Source: Anaerolineales bacterium (GTDB lineage Bacteria > Chloroflexota > Anaerolineae > Anaerolineales > DRMV01). Taken from it: a stretch of 10,123 nt of DNA. The position numbers and the translations under genes were made by a program. Each line of letters starts with the position of its first letter. Position 1 is the stretch's first letter. Below, in pieces: positions 1-6,061 of this stretch. The stretch spans positions 1 through 10,123 of the forward strand of contig WGAK01000125.1 in the NCBI GenBank assembly GCA_015494815.1, written 5' to 3'. The notes under the pieces are model-generated. The model saw only the letters and a list, made by a program, of their open reading frames with translations. It had not been told where the DNA came from and made no database searches.

Positions 1-64
1 ACACCCTCCGGCGCATTTGCACGCCCCCCAACGCGGGGTGCGCTCAAAAGCCGCCGGAGGGTGT
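1..64. repeat. 13-bp perfect inverted repeat pair
   Basis: The first 13 bases (ACACCCTCCGGCG) are exactly reverse-complementary to 52-64. Between the arms a second, imperfect stem forms: GCAC at 19-22 pairs with GTGC at 38-41, continued by CCC 24-26 with GGG 35-37 after one bulged base. The whole can fold as one long stem with an interior loop. It could be a transcription terminator without a U-tract, a small mobile repeat (REP/MITE-like), or a structured RNA. The arms begin at the window edge, so the left limit may lie outside. Confidence 0.6.
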
Positions 65-113
65 GTTGCGCGTGGCCCGCAACCGCGACACACCTTTGTC
101 GGTGTCGTTGCGA

Positions 114-158
114 GGGGGCGCAGCCCCCGGTAGGGGCGCACGGCGTGCGCCCGCTTTT
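114..158 (+). terminator. two adjacent hairpins, possible terminator of an upstream gene
   Basis: GGGGGC at 114-119 pairs with GCCCCC at 123-128 over a 3-nt loop. GGGCGCAC at 134-141 pairs with GTGCGCCC at 145-152 over another 3-nt loop. The second stem is perfect and is followed after two bases by TTTT at 155-158. This resembles an intrinsic terminator reading left to right, though the T-run is short. The gene it would serve is outside the window. Confidence 0.4.
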
Positions 159-331
159 GACATGGCCGAAAGGCGGCCCTTACCGTCGCGCGAGATGCCA
201 CGACAGCGGACAGGCGTCAGGTGTCAGCGGGCAGGCAGGCACGCTCCCAAAGTCACCTTCGGCCCTGGACCCTGAGACCGCCCGTTGGCTGCTTTCGGCA
301 ACTTCTGCATGCCCCTCCAACGCGACATATC

Positions 332-360
332 TTCTCAAAGGGCGGGGTTTGTGCTATACT
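332..360 (+). promoter_or_regulatory. extended -10 promoter for the permease operon
   Basis: TATACT at 355-360 is a 5/6 match to the -10 hexamer and is preceded by TG at 352-353, the extended -10 arrangement. Exactly 17 bp upstream, TTCTCA at 332-337 matches the -35 hexamer at four of six positions. Transcription would start near 367 and give a leader of about 98 nt before the permease ATG. This is a sigma-70-type prediction from sequence alone. Confidence 0.6.
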
Positions 361-366
361 GACGCC

Positions 367-464
367 GCGTCGTCTCAGGCCGGGCTTTGGCGGCTCGGCC
401 TCCGCGCGTGGCAAACCGGTTCCTGCAGGAACCGGTTCTTTTTGGGCTGTCAAGGAAGGTTGTC
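367..464 (+). promoter_or_regulatory. structured 5' leader, candidate transcription attenuator
   Basis: The predicted leader contains a 9-bp hairpin (377-385 with 393-401, one G-U pair, 7-nt loop) followed by an intrinsic terminator at 414-443, just before the ribosome binding site AGGAAGG near 452-458. Bases 376-383 (CAGGCCGG) can instead pair with 416-425 (CCGGTTCCTG, TT bulged). That pairing would break both the first hairpin and the terminator. This is the three-way layout expected of an attenuator (anti-antiterminator, antiterminator, terminator). I do not recognise a known riboswitch class, and no leader peptide with an independent stop codon is seen. The regulatory role is inferred. 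Confidence 0.45.
414..443 (+). terminator. intrinsic terminator directly upstream of the permease
   Basis: Bases 414-437 form a perfect palindrome that folds into a 10-bp stem (AACCGGTTCC with GGAACCGGTT) over a TGCA loop. It is followed by C and five T at 439-443. The T-run is present only on the right side, so termination would act on rightward transcription. Its position between promoter and start codon suggests conditional read-through rather than the end of an unrelated gene. Confidence 0.7.
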
Positions 465-1904
465 ATGAGCACCAATACCTCGCTTCACCATCACTACGAC
501 GAGGCCCACACCCTGAAGCGCAGCCTGGGCCTGATGGAAGCCACCATGATTGGCGTGGGCGCCATGATTGGCGCGGGCATCTTCGGCCTGACCGGCATCG
601 CCGCGGGCAAGGCCGGGCCGGTGGGCCTGCTGCTGGCCTTTTTTCTCAACGGCATTGTGACCAGCCTCACCGGCCTGACCTATGCGGAACTGGGCGCGGC
701 CATGCCCGAAGCCGGGGGCGGTTACCTGTGGGTACGCGAGGGATTGTCGCGCTTTTGGGGCTTTTTCTCGGGCTGGATATCCTGGTTCAGCCATTCGGTG
801 GCCTGCAGTTTGTACGCGGTCTTGTTCGCCACTTTCTTCGTGGAACTCATAGAAGTGGCCGGGGTGGAAATCTCCCGCGCGCCCGGCTTTCTGGGCCTGA
901 GCGCCGAAGCCTGGCTCATCAAGGGCCTGGTGGTGCTGGTCGTGGCTTTGTTCCTCTACATCAACTTCCGCGGCGCCTCGGAAACGGGGCTGGTGGGCAA
1001 CATCGTGACCATCACCAAAGTGGTGGTGCTGCTCACCATCTCGGGCTTTGGCATCAAGGCCATGCTCAACGCGCCCAACGCGGCCCTGGTGTGGGAGAAC
1101 TTCCGGCCCCCGCTGCCCCACGGCTGGGCGGGCGTGTTCGCGGCCATGGGGTTGACCTTCGTGGCCTTCGAGGGCTACGAAATCATCGCCCAGACGGGCG
1201 AGGAACTGTACGAGCCGGAGCGCAACCTGCCGCGCGCCATCTTCCTGTCCATCGGCATCGTGGTCGCCATCTATCTCATCGTGGCCTTCGTGGCCGTGGG
1301 TGTGCCGGTGCAAAAACTGGTGGGTATGCAGCCCTGGCAATATCTGGCCGAGCACGGCGAGCGGGGCATGGTGCGCATTGCCGAGTTCATCATGCCCTAC
1401 GGCCGGGTGCTCATGCTCATCGGCGGGCTGGCTTCGACCACCTCGGCCCTCAACGCCACGGTATACTCCAGTTCGCGGGTGTCGTTCGCCATGGGCCGCG
1501 GCCGCGACCTGCCCGCGTTCTTCGGCGAAGTCCACCCGCGCACCCGCACGCCCCACTGGGCCATCCTGATGAGCGGCCTGCTCATCGCGTTCATGGGCGT
1601 GGCCCTGCCCGTGGCCGATGTGGCCGGCGGCGCGTCGCTGACCTTTTTGGTGCTGTTCTTGCTGACCAACATCACCCTCATCCGCCTGCGCAAGACGCAC
1701 CCCGACCTGCCGCGCGCGTTCCGGGTGCCGTGGGTGCCCTACCTGCCCATCGCCACGGTGCTCATCCAGGGTTTCCTGGCCGGCCACCTGTTCGAGGCCA
1801 GTCCCCTGGCGTGGTACGCGACCATCGCCTGGACCCTGCTGGGCGTGGCGCTATATTACGGCTACATCCGGGCCCGTCAGCAGGGCAACGGGGCCGCGGC
1901 CTGA
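465..1904 (+). CDS. APC-family amino-acid permease
   Basis: An integral membrane transporter of 479 residues of the amino acid-polyamine-organocation (APC) superfamily. It is expected to import an amino acid or amine by proton symport or exchange; the substrate cannot be read from the sequence. Visible family marks are the TM1 glycine motif GAGIFG at residues 36-41 with the unwound-helix glycines before it, EGYEIIAQTGEE at 236-247 in the TM6 region, and MGRGRDLP at 343-350 in the loop after TM8. About 12 hydrophobic segments fit the full family length. The ATG at 465 is chosen because AGGAAGG lies just upstream and the family homology starts right after it. The frame is open further upstream but crosses the terminator. 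A short HHH run at residues 8-10 is unusual. It is the first gene of the lspA/rluD operon and probably controlled by the leader. Confidence 0.9.
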   Translation: MSTNTSLHHHYDEAHTLKRSLGLMEATMIGVGAMIGAGIFGLTGIAAGKAGPVGLLLAFFLNGIVTSLTGLTYAELGAAMPEAGGGYLWVREGLSRFWGFFSGWISWFSHSVACSLYAVLFATFFVELIEVAGVEISRAPGFLGLSAEAWLIKGLVVLVVALFLYINFRGASETGLVGNIVTITKVVVLLTISGFGIKAMLNAPNAALVWENFRPPLPHGWAGVFAAMGLTFVAFEGYEIIAQTGEELYEPERNLPRAIFLSIGIVVAIYLIVAFVAVGVPVQKLVGMQPWQYLAEHGERGMVRIAEFIMPYGRVLMLIGGLASTTSALNATVYSSSRVSFAMGRGRDLPAFFGEVHPRTRTPHWAILMSGLLIAFMGVALPVADVAGGASLTFLVLFLLTNITLIRLRKTHPDLPRAFRVPWVPYLPIATVLIQGFLAGHLFEASPLAWYATIAWTLLGVALYYGYIRARQQGNGAAA

Positions 1905-1915
1905 GGCCAACGCCG

Positions 1916-2374
1916 ATGACCGCCACGGCCTGGGAGGCGTGGGTGGAAGGGCTACCGCCCCGGCCGGGCGCGTATTGGCTGGCCCTTTGCCTGCCCCGGC
2001 CCACGCTGCTAACCGTGGCCGCGCGCCGTGTGCGCTGGCCCGCGGGGCTGTACCTTTACACCGGCTCCGCGCGCGGCCCCGGCGGCATTCGGGCTCGCCT
2101 GGGCCGCCATCTGCGCGGCCGGGGCCGCGGGCCGTGGCATGTGGACGCGCTGCGGGCCGTGGCCGTGCCCGTGGCCTGGGGCTGGACCACCGTACCCGCG
2201 CCGGCCGCGCGACCGTGGGAGTGCCTCTGGGCCCAGGCCTGGGCCGCGCAGCCCGGCGCTTTCGTGCCCCAGCCGGGATTTGGGGCCAGCGATTGCCGCG
2301 CCGGGTGTCCGGCCCACGCGGTGGGCTGGCCCGAGCCCTGCCCGCCGGGCCTGGTTGACCATCTGCTGGCTTGA
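1916..2374 (+). CDS. GIY-YIG / DUF123 domain protein
   Basis: A 152-residue protein matching the DUF123 branch of the GIY-YIG nuclease superfamily, which also occurs fused or next to endonuclease III in other organisms. Supporting marks are GAY at 18-20 (GIY strand), LYLYTGSARGPGG at 45-57 (YIG strand and its GSA-GPGG tail), arginines 61 and 64 with RHLR at 64-67, WHVDAL at 74-79, a Glu at 102, and the C-terminal FGASDC at 122-127 followed by Cys131 and His134, as in the FGxSDCxCxSH tail of the family. DNA or nucleic-acid cleavage is suggested by fold; activity for DUF123 proteins is not well established. The ATG lies 11 nt after the permease stop with no strong ribosome binding site, so translation is probably coupled. 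The gene is very GC-rich and has long false frames on both strands. Confidence 0.85.
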   Translation: MTATAWEAWVEGLPPRPGAYWLALCLPRPTLLTVAARRVRWPAGLYLYTGSARGPGGIRARLGRHLRGRGRGPWHVDALRAVAVPVAWGWTTVPAPAARPWECLWAQAWAAQPGAFVPQPGFGASDCRAGCPAHAVGWPEPCPPGLVDHLLA

Positions 2375-2386
2375 GGAGTAAGCCCC

Positions 2387-2992
2387 ATGTACGACGCGCC
2401 GTCTCCCCCGCCGCCCACCGCGACCACCCGCCCGACCGTGTCGCAGCCCCAGCCCAGCCTGTGGACGCGCTATCGCCTGCTGCTGGGCGTGGCCCTGATG
2501 GTGCTGCTGCTGGACCAGGGCACCAAGGCCCTGGTGCGGCACTTGCTGCCCTTTGGGCAGGTGTGGGCCCCCTGGCCTGCGCCGTGGCGCACGTGGGTGC
2601 GCATCGTACATTGGCGCAATTCGGGCGCGGCCTTCGGGCTCTACCAGGGCGCCAACGATGTGCTGGCCTGGCTGGCCGTGGCCGTGGTGGTGGTCGTGGC
2701 CTGGCACTTTCGCCAGACCGCGCTGGATGCCCGCTGCCTGCGCTGGGGGCTGGCCTTGCAAGTGGGCGGCGCGCTGGGCAACCTGTGGGACCGGCTCTAC
2801 CGGGGTTCCGTCACCGACTTCGTCGCGGTGGGGCAGTTCCCCGTGTTCAACCTGGCCGACATCGCCATCACCTTGGGCGTGGCGTGCCTCTTGCTCGCCA
2901 CGCTGCGAGAAGACGGCCAAACCGACCAACCCGAACCGCAGCCGGAAACGGCCGCATCCCCCCACGAGCCCACGGGCCATGAGCAGCCCTGA
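2387..2992 (+). CDS. lspA: lipoprotein signal peptidase (signal peptidase II)
   Basis: A 201-residue inner-membrane aspartyl protease that removes the signal peptide from diacylglyceryl-modified prolipoproteins. All family blocks are present: LLLDQGTK at 40-47, NSGAAFGL at 78-85, GNLWDRL at 131-137 with catalytic Asp135, and FNLADIAI at 154-161 with catalytic Asp158. Four hydrophobic segments fit the known topology. It is longer than the usual 150-170 residues because of a Pro/Thr-rich N-terminus (residues 1-25) and a Glu/Pro-rich C-terminal tail (about 175-201), both probably cytosolic. GAGGAG at 2373-2378 overlaps the stop of the preceding gene and supports the ATG at 2387. Its 3' end overlaps the next gene by 14 nt. 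Confidence 0.95.
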   Translation: MYDAPSPPPPTATTRPTVSQPQPSLWTRYRLLLGVALMVLLLDQGTKALVRHLLPFGQVWAPWPAPWRTWVRIVHWRNSGAAFGLYQGANDVLAWLAVAVVVVVAWHFRQTALDARCLRWGLALQVGGALGNLWDRLYRGSVTDFVAVGQFPVFNLADIAITLGVACLLLATLREDGQTDQPEPQPETAASPHEPTGHEQP

Positions 2993-3929
2993 GATTCGCC
3001 GCTTCACCTATCGCCCCGACCCCGCGCAGCCCCGTCAGCGCCTCGACCGCTTTCTGGTGCAGGCGCTGGAGGGCACCTACTCGCGGGCCCGGGTGCAGGC
3101 CTGGATTCGCGAGGGTCGCGTGCAGGTGAACGACCGGGTGGTCACCAAGCCGGGCTGGTGGCTGGAGCAACCGGCCACGGTCACCGTGGCCATTCCGCCG
3201 CGGCAACCGGCCACGGTAGAGCCCGAGCCCATCCCCTTGCGGGTGCTGTTCGAGAACGCGGATGTGCTGGTGGTGGACAAGCCCGCGGGCATGGTGGTGC
3301 ATCCGTCGCCGGGACACGCCCGGGGCACGCTGGTGCACGCGGCCCTGGCCCACGCGCCCGACATGGCCGGGGTGGGGGGCGCGCTGCGGCCGGGCCTGGT
3401 GCATCGGCTGGACAAAGACACTTCGGGCGTGCTGATTCTGGCCAAGAACGACGCCGCGCATCAGTTTCTGCAAGACCAGTTTCGGGCCCGCGCGGTGGGC
3501 AAGGAGTACCTGGGCCTGGTGGTGGGCCATCCGCCGGTGCCGCGCGGGCGCATCGAAGCCCCCATCGCCCGCGACCCCGCGCATCGCAAGCGCATGCGGG
3601 TGACGCCGCCGGGCCAGGGCCGCGAGGCCCGCACCGACTTCGAGGTGCTGGAGACCTTCCCCGGCTACGCGCTGGTGCGCTTTCGCCCCCACACCGGGCG
3701 CACGCATCAAATTCGCGTCCACGCGGCGTTTCTGGGCACGCCCATCGCCGGCGACACCCTCTACGGCCCGCGACGGGTGCGCCTGCCGCTGACCCGGCAC
3801 TTCCTGCACGCCCACCGCCTGACCCTGCGCCTGCCGGGCGAGACGACGCCGCGCACCTTCGAGGCCCCCTTGCCGCCCGATTTGGTCGCAGTGCTGGACT
3901 ACCTGCGGCGGCAGGTCGCGTCGTCCTGA
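2979..3929 (+). CDS. rluD: RluA/RluD-family 23S rRNA pseudouridine synthase
   Basis: A 316-residue RNA-modifying enzyme that isomerises uridine to pseudouridine, most likely in helix 69 of 23S rRNA if it is a true RluD orthologue. An N-terminal S4-type RNA-binding domain spans about 20-75 (RLDRFL, SRARVQAWIREGRVQVN). The catalytic domain follows with VVDKPAGMVVHPSPGH at 98-113, the signature HRLDKDTSG at 142-150 with catalytic Asp145, and RPHTGRTHQIRVH at 236-248. Full length for the family. The start at 2979 lies inside the lspA 3' end, a 14-nt overlap typical of translational coupling. The lspA-rluD order is common in many bacteria. A longer upstream open frame is rejected because it lies inside lspA. 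The exact rRNA target among RluA/C/D types is not proven. Confidence 0.93.
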   Translation: MSSPEIRRFTYRPDPAQPRQRLDRFLVQALEGTYSRARVQAWIREGRVQVNDRVVTKPGWWLEQPATVTVAIPPRQPATVEPEPIPLRVLFENADVLVVDKPAGMVVHPSPGHARGTLVHAALAHAPDMAGVGGALRPGLVHRLDKDTSGVLILAKNDAAHQFLQDQFRARAVGKEYLGLVVGHPPVPRGRIEAPIARDPAHRKRMRVTPPGQGREARTDFEVLETFPGYALVRFRPHTGRTHQIRVHAAFLGTPIAGDTLYGPRRVRLPLTRHFLHAHRLTLRLPGETTPRTFEAPLPPDLVAVLDYLRRQVASS

Positions 3930-3966
3930 TGCCGCGATTACGCACAAGCATTGAGTTGTATATTTA

Positions 3967-3995
3967 TTGACAATGCCCGGCTTTGCTGGTAAGAT
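3967..3995 (+). promoter_or_regulatory. near-consensus promoter for the VOC-GNAT pair
   Basis: A perfect -35 hexamer TTGACA at 3967-3972 is followed by a 17-bp spacer and TAAGAT at 3990-3995 (4/6), with TG at 3987-3988 giving an extended -10. It lies in a local AT-rich patch (3950-3974) unusual for this window. The start point would be near 4002, leaving a leader of about 30 nt with a strong AGGAGGA ribosome binding site at 4020-4026. Confidence 0.75.
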
Positions 3996-4031
3996 GGACT
4001 TGCGCGTGAATCTATTGTTAGGAGGATAATC

Positions 4032-4376
4032 ATGCAATTCGCGGTCTGCGTGCTCCATGTTCCTGACATGGGCAAGGCCCTCGCCTTCTATCGGGATGTT
4101 TTGGGGCTGCCCGTGCGGTATACCTCGGAGGCTTATGTGGAGTTCGCTCTCTCTCCGGCTACGCTGGCTTTACACCAGGCCGAGCACGCCGACGCGAGTA
4201 CGCGCGGGGTAGGGATGTTCTTCGTGGTGGACGATGTGGATGCCCTGGCTGCCCGATTACATGCCCAAGGTTTGACACCCACGCAGCCCTTGACCGACCA
4301 GGATTTCGGCTATCGCACGGTGATGTACATGGACCCATTTGGCAATCGCGTCGAACTGGCTACGCCGTTACCGTAA
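4032..4376 (+). CDS. VOC-superfamily (glyoxalase/bleomycin-resistance fold) protein
   Basis: A 114-residue single-module protein of the vicinal oxygen chelate superfamily, expected to be a dimer with paired beta-alpha-beta-beta-beta units. The first half has the typical opening VPDMGKALAFYRDVLGLPV at residues 10-28 and His48 as a possible metal ligand. The second half has FFVVDDVDALAARL at 63-76 and the closing DPFGNRVEL at 101-109 with Glu108 as a possible metal ligand. Roles in the family include glyoxalase I, thiol-dependent resistance enzymes, dioxygenases and drug-binding proteins, and the sequence does not decide between them. It starts its own transcription unit with a strong promoter and AGGAGGA six bases before the ATG. 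Third codon positions look less GC-extreme than in the flanking operon, which may hint at later acquisition. Confidence 0.9.
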   Translation: MQFAVCVLHVPDMGKALAFYRDVLGLPVRYTSEAYVEFALSPATLALHQAEHADASTRGVGMFFVVDDVDALAARLHAQGLTPTQPLTDQDFGYRTVMYMDPFGNRVELATPLP

Positions 4377-4381
4377 AACCT

Positions 4382-4921
4382 ATGGACGCGACGGTAAACA
4401 TCCTTGAAGTCTCCCGCACAGAAATCCTGGCTTGGCTACCTGCCATCCTGGACATCTACGCCCAGGTACACGGTCTGGACGCTCAGGCGATAGCCGCACG
4501 CGACGCGATTATGCGGCGTCACTTTGGGCGGCGGGGCTACCGCGGCTTCATCGCCCTGGACGCCGACCGGTTGGTGGGGTTCACGTATGGCTACACAGGA
4601 GATCCGGGGCAATACTGGTATGACAAGGTCTGGGCTGCAATGACGCCCGCGCAGCGGTCTCAGTGGCTGGAGCCCGAACACTTCGAATTCGTGGAACTGG
4701 CCGTACACCCCGCGTGGCAGGGGCAAGGCATCGGCGGGCGTCTCCACGACCGGCTTTTGGAGGACCGGCCCGAGGCCATCGCCTTGCTTACCGTTCGGGC
4801 CGACAATGAGCGGGCCTTGGGTCTGTATCGCAAACGGGGCTGGCAAGTCGTGCTGGAGGGTTTTCGCTTTGCCTCCAACGGCGAGCCGTACCTGGTGATG
4901 GGCAAGTATCTGTCTTCATAG
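4382..4921 (+). CDS. GNAT-family N-acetyltransferase
   Basis: A 179-residue acyl-CoA-dependent acetyltransferase; the substrate is unknown. The acetyl-CoA-binding motif A is clear: VELAVHPAWQGQGIGGRLH at residues 104-122, with the QGQGIG loop binding the pyrophosphate. It is followed by motif B-like LLTVRADNERALGLYRKRGW at 135-154, typical of the GNAT C-terminal half. The N-terminal segment up to about 55 (AIAARDAIMRRH) is more variable. The ATG follows the VOC stop by 5 nt with no clear ribosome binding site, which points to coupled translation from the same mRNA. VOC plus GNAT pairs often act in detoxification or antibiotic modification; that role is inferred from the pairing only. Confidence 0.9.
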   Translation: MDATVNILEVSRTEILAWLPAILDIYAQVHGLDAQAIAARDAIMRRHFGRRGYRGFIALDADRLVGFTYGYTGDPGQYWYDKVWAAMTPAQRSQWLEPEHFEFVELAVHPAWQGQGIGGRLHDRLLEDRPEAIALLTVRADNERALGLYRKRGWQVVLEGFRFASNGEPYLVMGKYLSS

Positions 4922-4945
4922 GCGTGGGCGTGGGGTGTGCCATCG

Positions 4946-4977
4946 CGGCGACCCAAGTCCCGCCGGGATATTTTCTT
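4946..4977 (+). terminator. weak hairpin with T-rich tail after the GNAT gene
   Basis: CGGC at 4946-4949 pairs with GCCG at 4962-4965, continued by GAC at 4950-4952 with GTC at 4957-4959 around a two-base bulge and a 4-nt loop. TTTTCTT follows at 4971-4977. The stem is interrupted and the T-tract starts 5 nt after it, so this is at best a weak intrinsic terminator. It is the only candidate between this pair and the next gene. Confidence 0.35.
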
Positions 4978-5049
4978 GTCGTGAAATAGGATTGATTTCC
5001 ATCTCAAGCCCCCTGTCGCCAGGCAGGGCCGATGTATGGAGGACGAACG

Positions 5050-6060
5050 ATGGCATTACGCGAACTCATCGCCCAGTTCGAAGCGTTCTTAGAGCGCCAG
5101 GGCTACCGGCAGATGACCCTGGTGGGGTATTTGGAGGACATCCAGCAGTTCTACGAATTTCTCAAGGCGCACTTGGGGCGTGAACCCGAGATTGCCGACC
5201 TGACCCCCGAACGCTGCAAGGCCTATCTGGCCGACCAGGCGCAGCGTTACCGTCGCAGCACGCTGATGCGCCGTCTGGCCTCGTTGCGCAGTTTTCAGCG
5301 CTTTTTGCAGTCCGCGGGGCACCTGGCCGAGCCCTTCGTGCCGCGCACCGCGGAGTTGAGCGAGTTTCTGGAGAAAGCCCAGCAGGCGCAAGAGATTCTG
5401 TGCCTGAGCAGCGACGAACTGCGGCAGATTTGGGAAAGTCTGCTGCGGGCCAAGACCCCGCGCGCAGTGCGCGATTTGGCCATCATCGCCTTGTTCGTCG
5501 AGTGGGGCTTCCCCAGCGAGTGGCTCATCCGCTTCCGGGTGGACGATGTGGACCTGGAGCGCAGCCGCGTTCGCATCCCCGATTTGGTCGAGCAAGCCAT
5601 GTGGATTCCGGTGCGGGCCGCGCGCGAGCCCTTGCGCCGCTATCTCATCCTGCGCGAGCGCTTCAATCCCACGGGCGCGGAGCCCGCGCTGTTCCTCAGT
5701 CAGTTGGGGCGTCCCATCAGCCGCCAGAGCCTGTGGCAATCGCTGCGCTCGTGGGGCGAAATCCTGCGGCTGCGCAAACCCCTCACCCCCCAGGCCCTGC
5801 GCAACACCGCGGCCTACCGTTTGTCGCGGCAAGGCGTGCCGGCCGACACCTTGCAGATTGTCTTCGGCCACACCAATCCCCTGTCCACCCGCTTTTTGCT
5901 GCGTCGTCTGAACCGGGCCTGTCGCGAGGTGGATGTCTCGCGGTTGCCCATCTTGCAGCCCACGGGCGACATCGTCATGGGCGCCGGCGCGGAAGAGTGG
6001 TTGCCCGCGGACCTGAGCGAATTGCACGCATCCTCCACTGCCGACGAAGAAGGAGCCTGA
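5050..6060 (+). CDS. degenerate tyrosine-recombinase-fold (Xer-like) protein, probably non-catalytic
   Basis: A 336-residue protein with the two-domain layout of Xer-type recombinases: a SAM-like core-binding N-terminal domain (about 1-95) and a catalytic-fold C-terminal domain (about 118-290). Aligned by hand to XerD, nearly all active-site residues are changed. The box I Arg is Pro155 (EWGFPSEWL), the beta-hairpin Lys is not found, and the box II His is Gln248. Arg251 is kept in QALRN, His274 is kept in FGH, and the nucleophilic Tyr falls at Leu283. The spacings 248-251, 251-274 and 274-283 equal those of XerD, so the frame is intact and only the residues changed. It should bind DNA but not cleave it. 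The ATG at 5050 has GGAGG at 5038-5042; the in-frame ATG at 5032 lacks such a site. A 45-residue acidic tail follows the fold. The next gene starts 1 nt after its stop. A DNA-binding or structural role is inferred. Confidence 0.85.
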   Translation: MALRELIAQFEAFLERQGYRQMTLVGYLEDIQQFYEFLKAHLGREPEIADLTPERCKAYLADQAQRYRRSTLMRRLASLRSFQRFLQSAGHLAEPFVPRTAELSEFLEKAQQAQEILCLSSDELRQIWESLLRAKTPRAVRDLAIIALFVEWGFPSEWLIRFRVDDVDLERSRVRIPDLVEQAMWIPVRAAREPLRRYLILRERFNPTGAEPALFLSQLGRPISRQSLWQSLRSWGEILRLRKPLTPQALRNTAAYRLSRQGVPADTLQIVFGHTNPLSTRFLLRRLNRACREVDVSRLPILQPTGDIVMGAGAEEWLPADLSELHASSTADEEGA

Positions 6061-6061
6061 C

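Larger units (their letters stand above)
1..331. other. non-coding region rich in inverted repeats
   Basis: I see no credible gene here. The open frames across it have no good ribosome binding site, no recognisable protein family, and overlap one another. Instead the stretch carries at least four compact dyads: 1-64 (13-bp arms), 79-111, 114-128 (6-bp stem, 3-nt loop) and 134-152 (8-bp stem, 3-nt loop). It is probably the 3' untranslated or intergenic region after a gene that lies before the window. From about 160 to 331 I see only a small GGCCG/CGGCC hairpin at 164-178 and no other structure. Confidence 0.6.

Noticed and set aside
157..185. Perfect TTGACA at 157-162 as a second promoter
   Set aside because: At a 17-bp spacing the -10 position reads TTACCG, a very poor match; GC-rich spacer with a hairpin.
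61..468. Open frames of 70-135 codons upstream of the permease
   Set aside because: No ribosome binding site, no family resemblance, overlap of several frames and passage through hairpins and a terminator; GC-rich DNA gives such frames by chance.
450..1787. Long minus-strand open frame opposite the permease (445 codons)
   Set aside because: Low-complexity His/Gly/Gln-rich product with no family marks; it is the antisense shadow of a clear 12-TM transporter.
221..1915. Long plus-strand open frame leading into the GIY-YIG gene
   Set aside because: Only the part from 1916 shows a family; the rest lies out of frame within the permease and reads as Arg/Gly/His-rich noise.
2868..4058. Minus-strand open frame of 396 codons opposite the pseudouridine synthase
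   Set aside because: Shadow of rluD with no recognisable domain.
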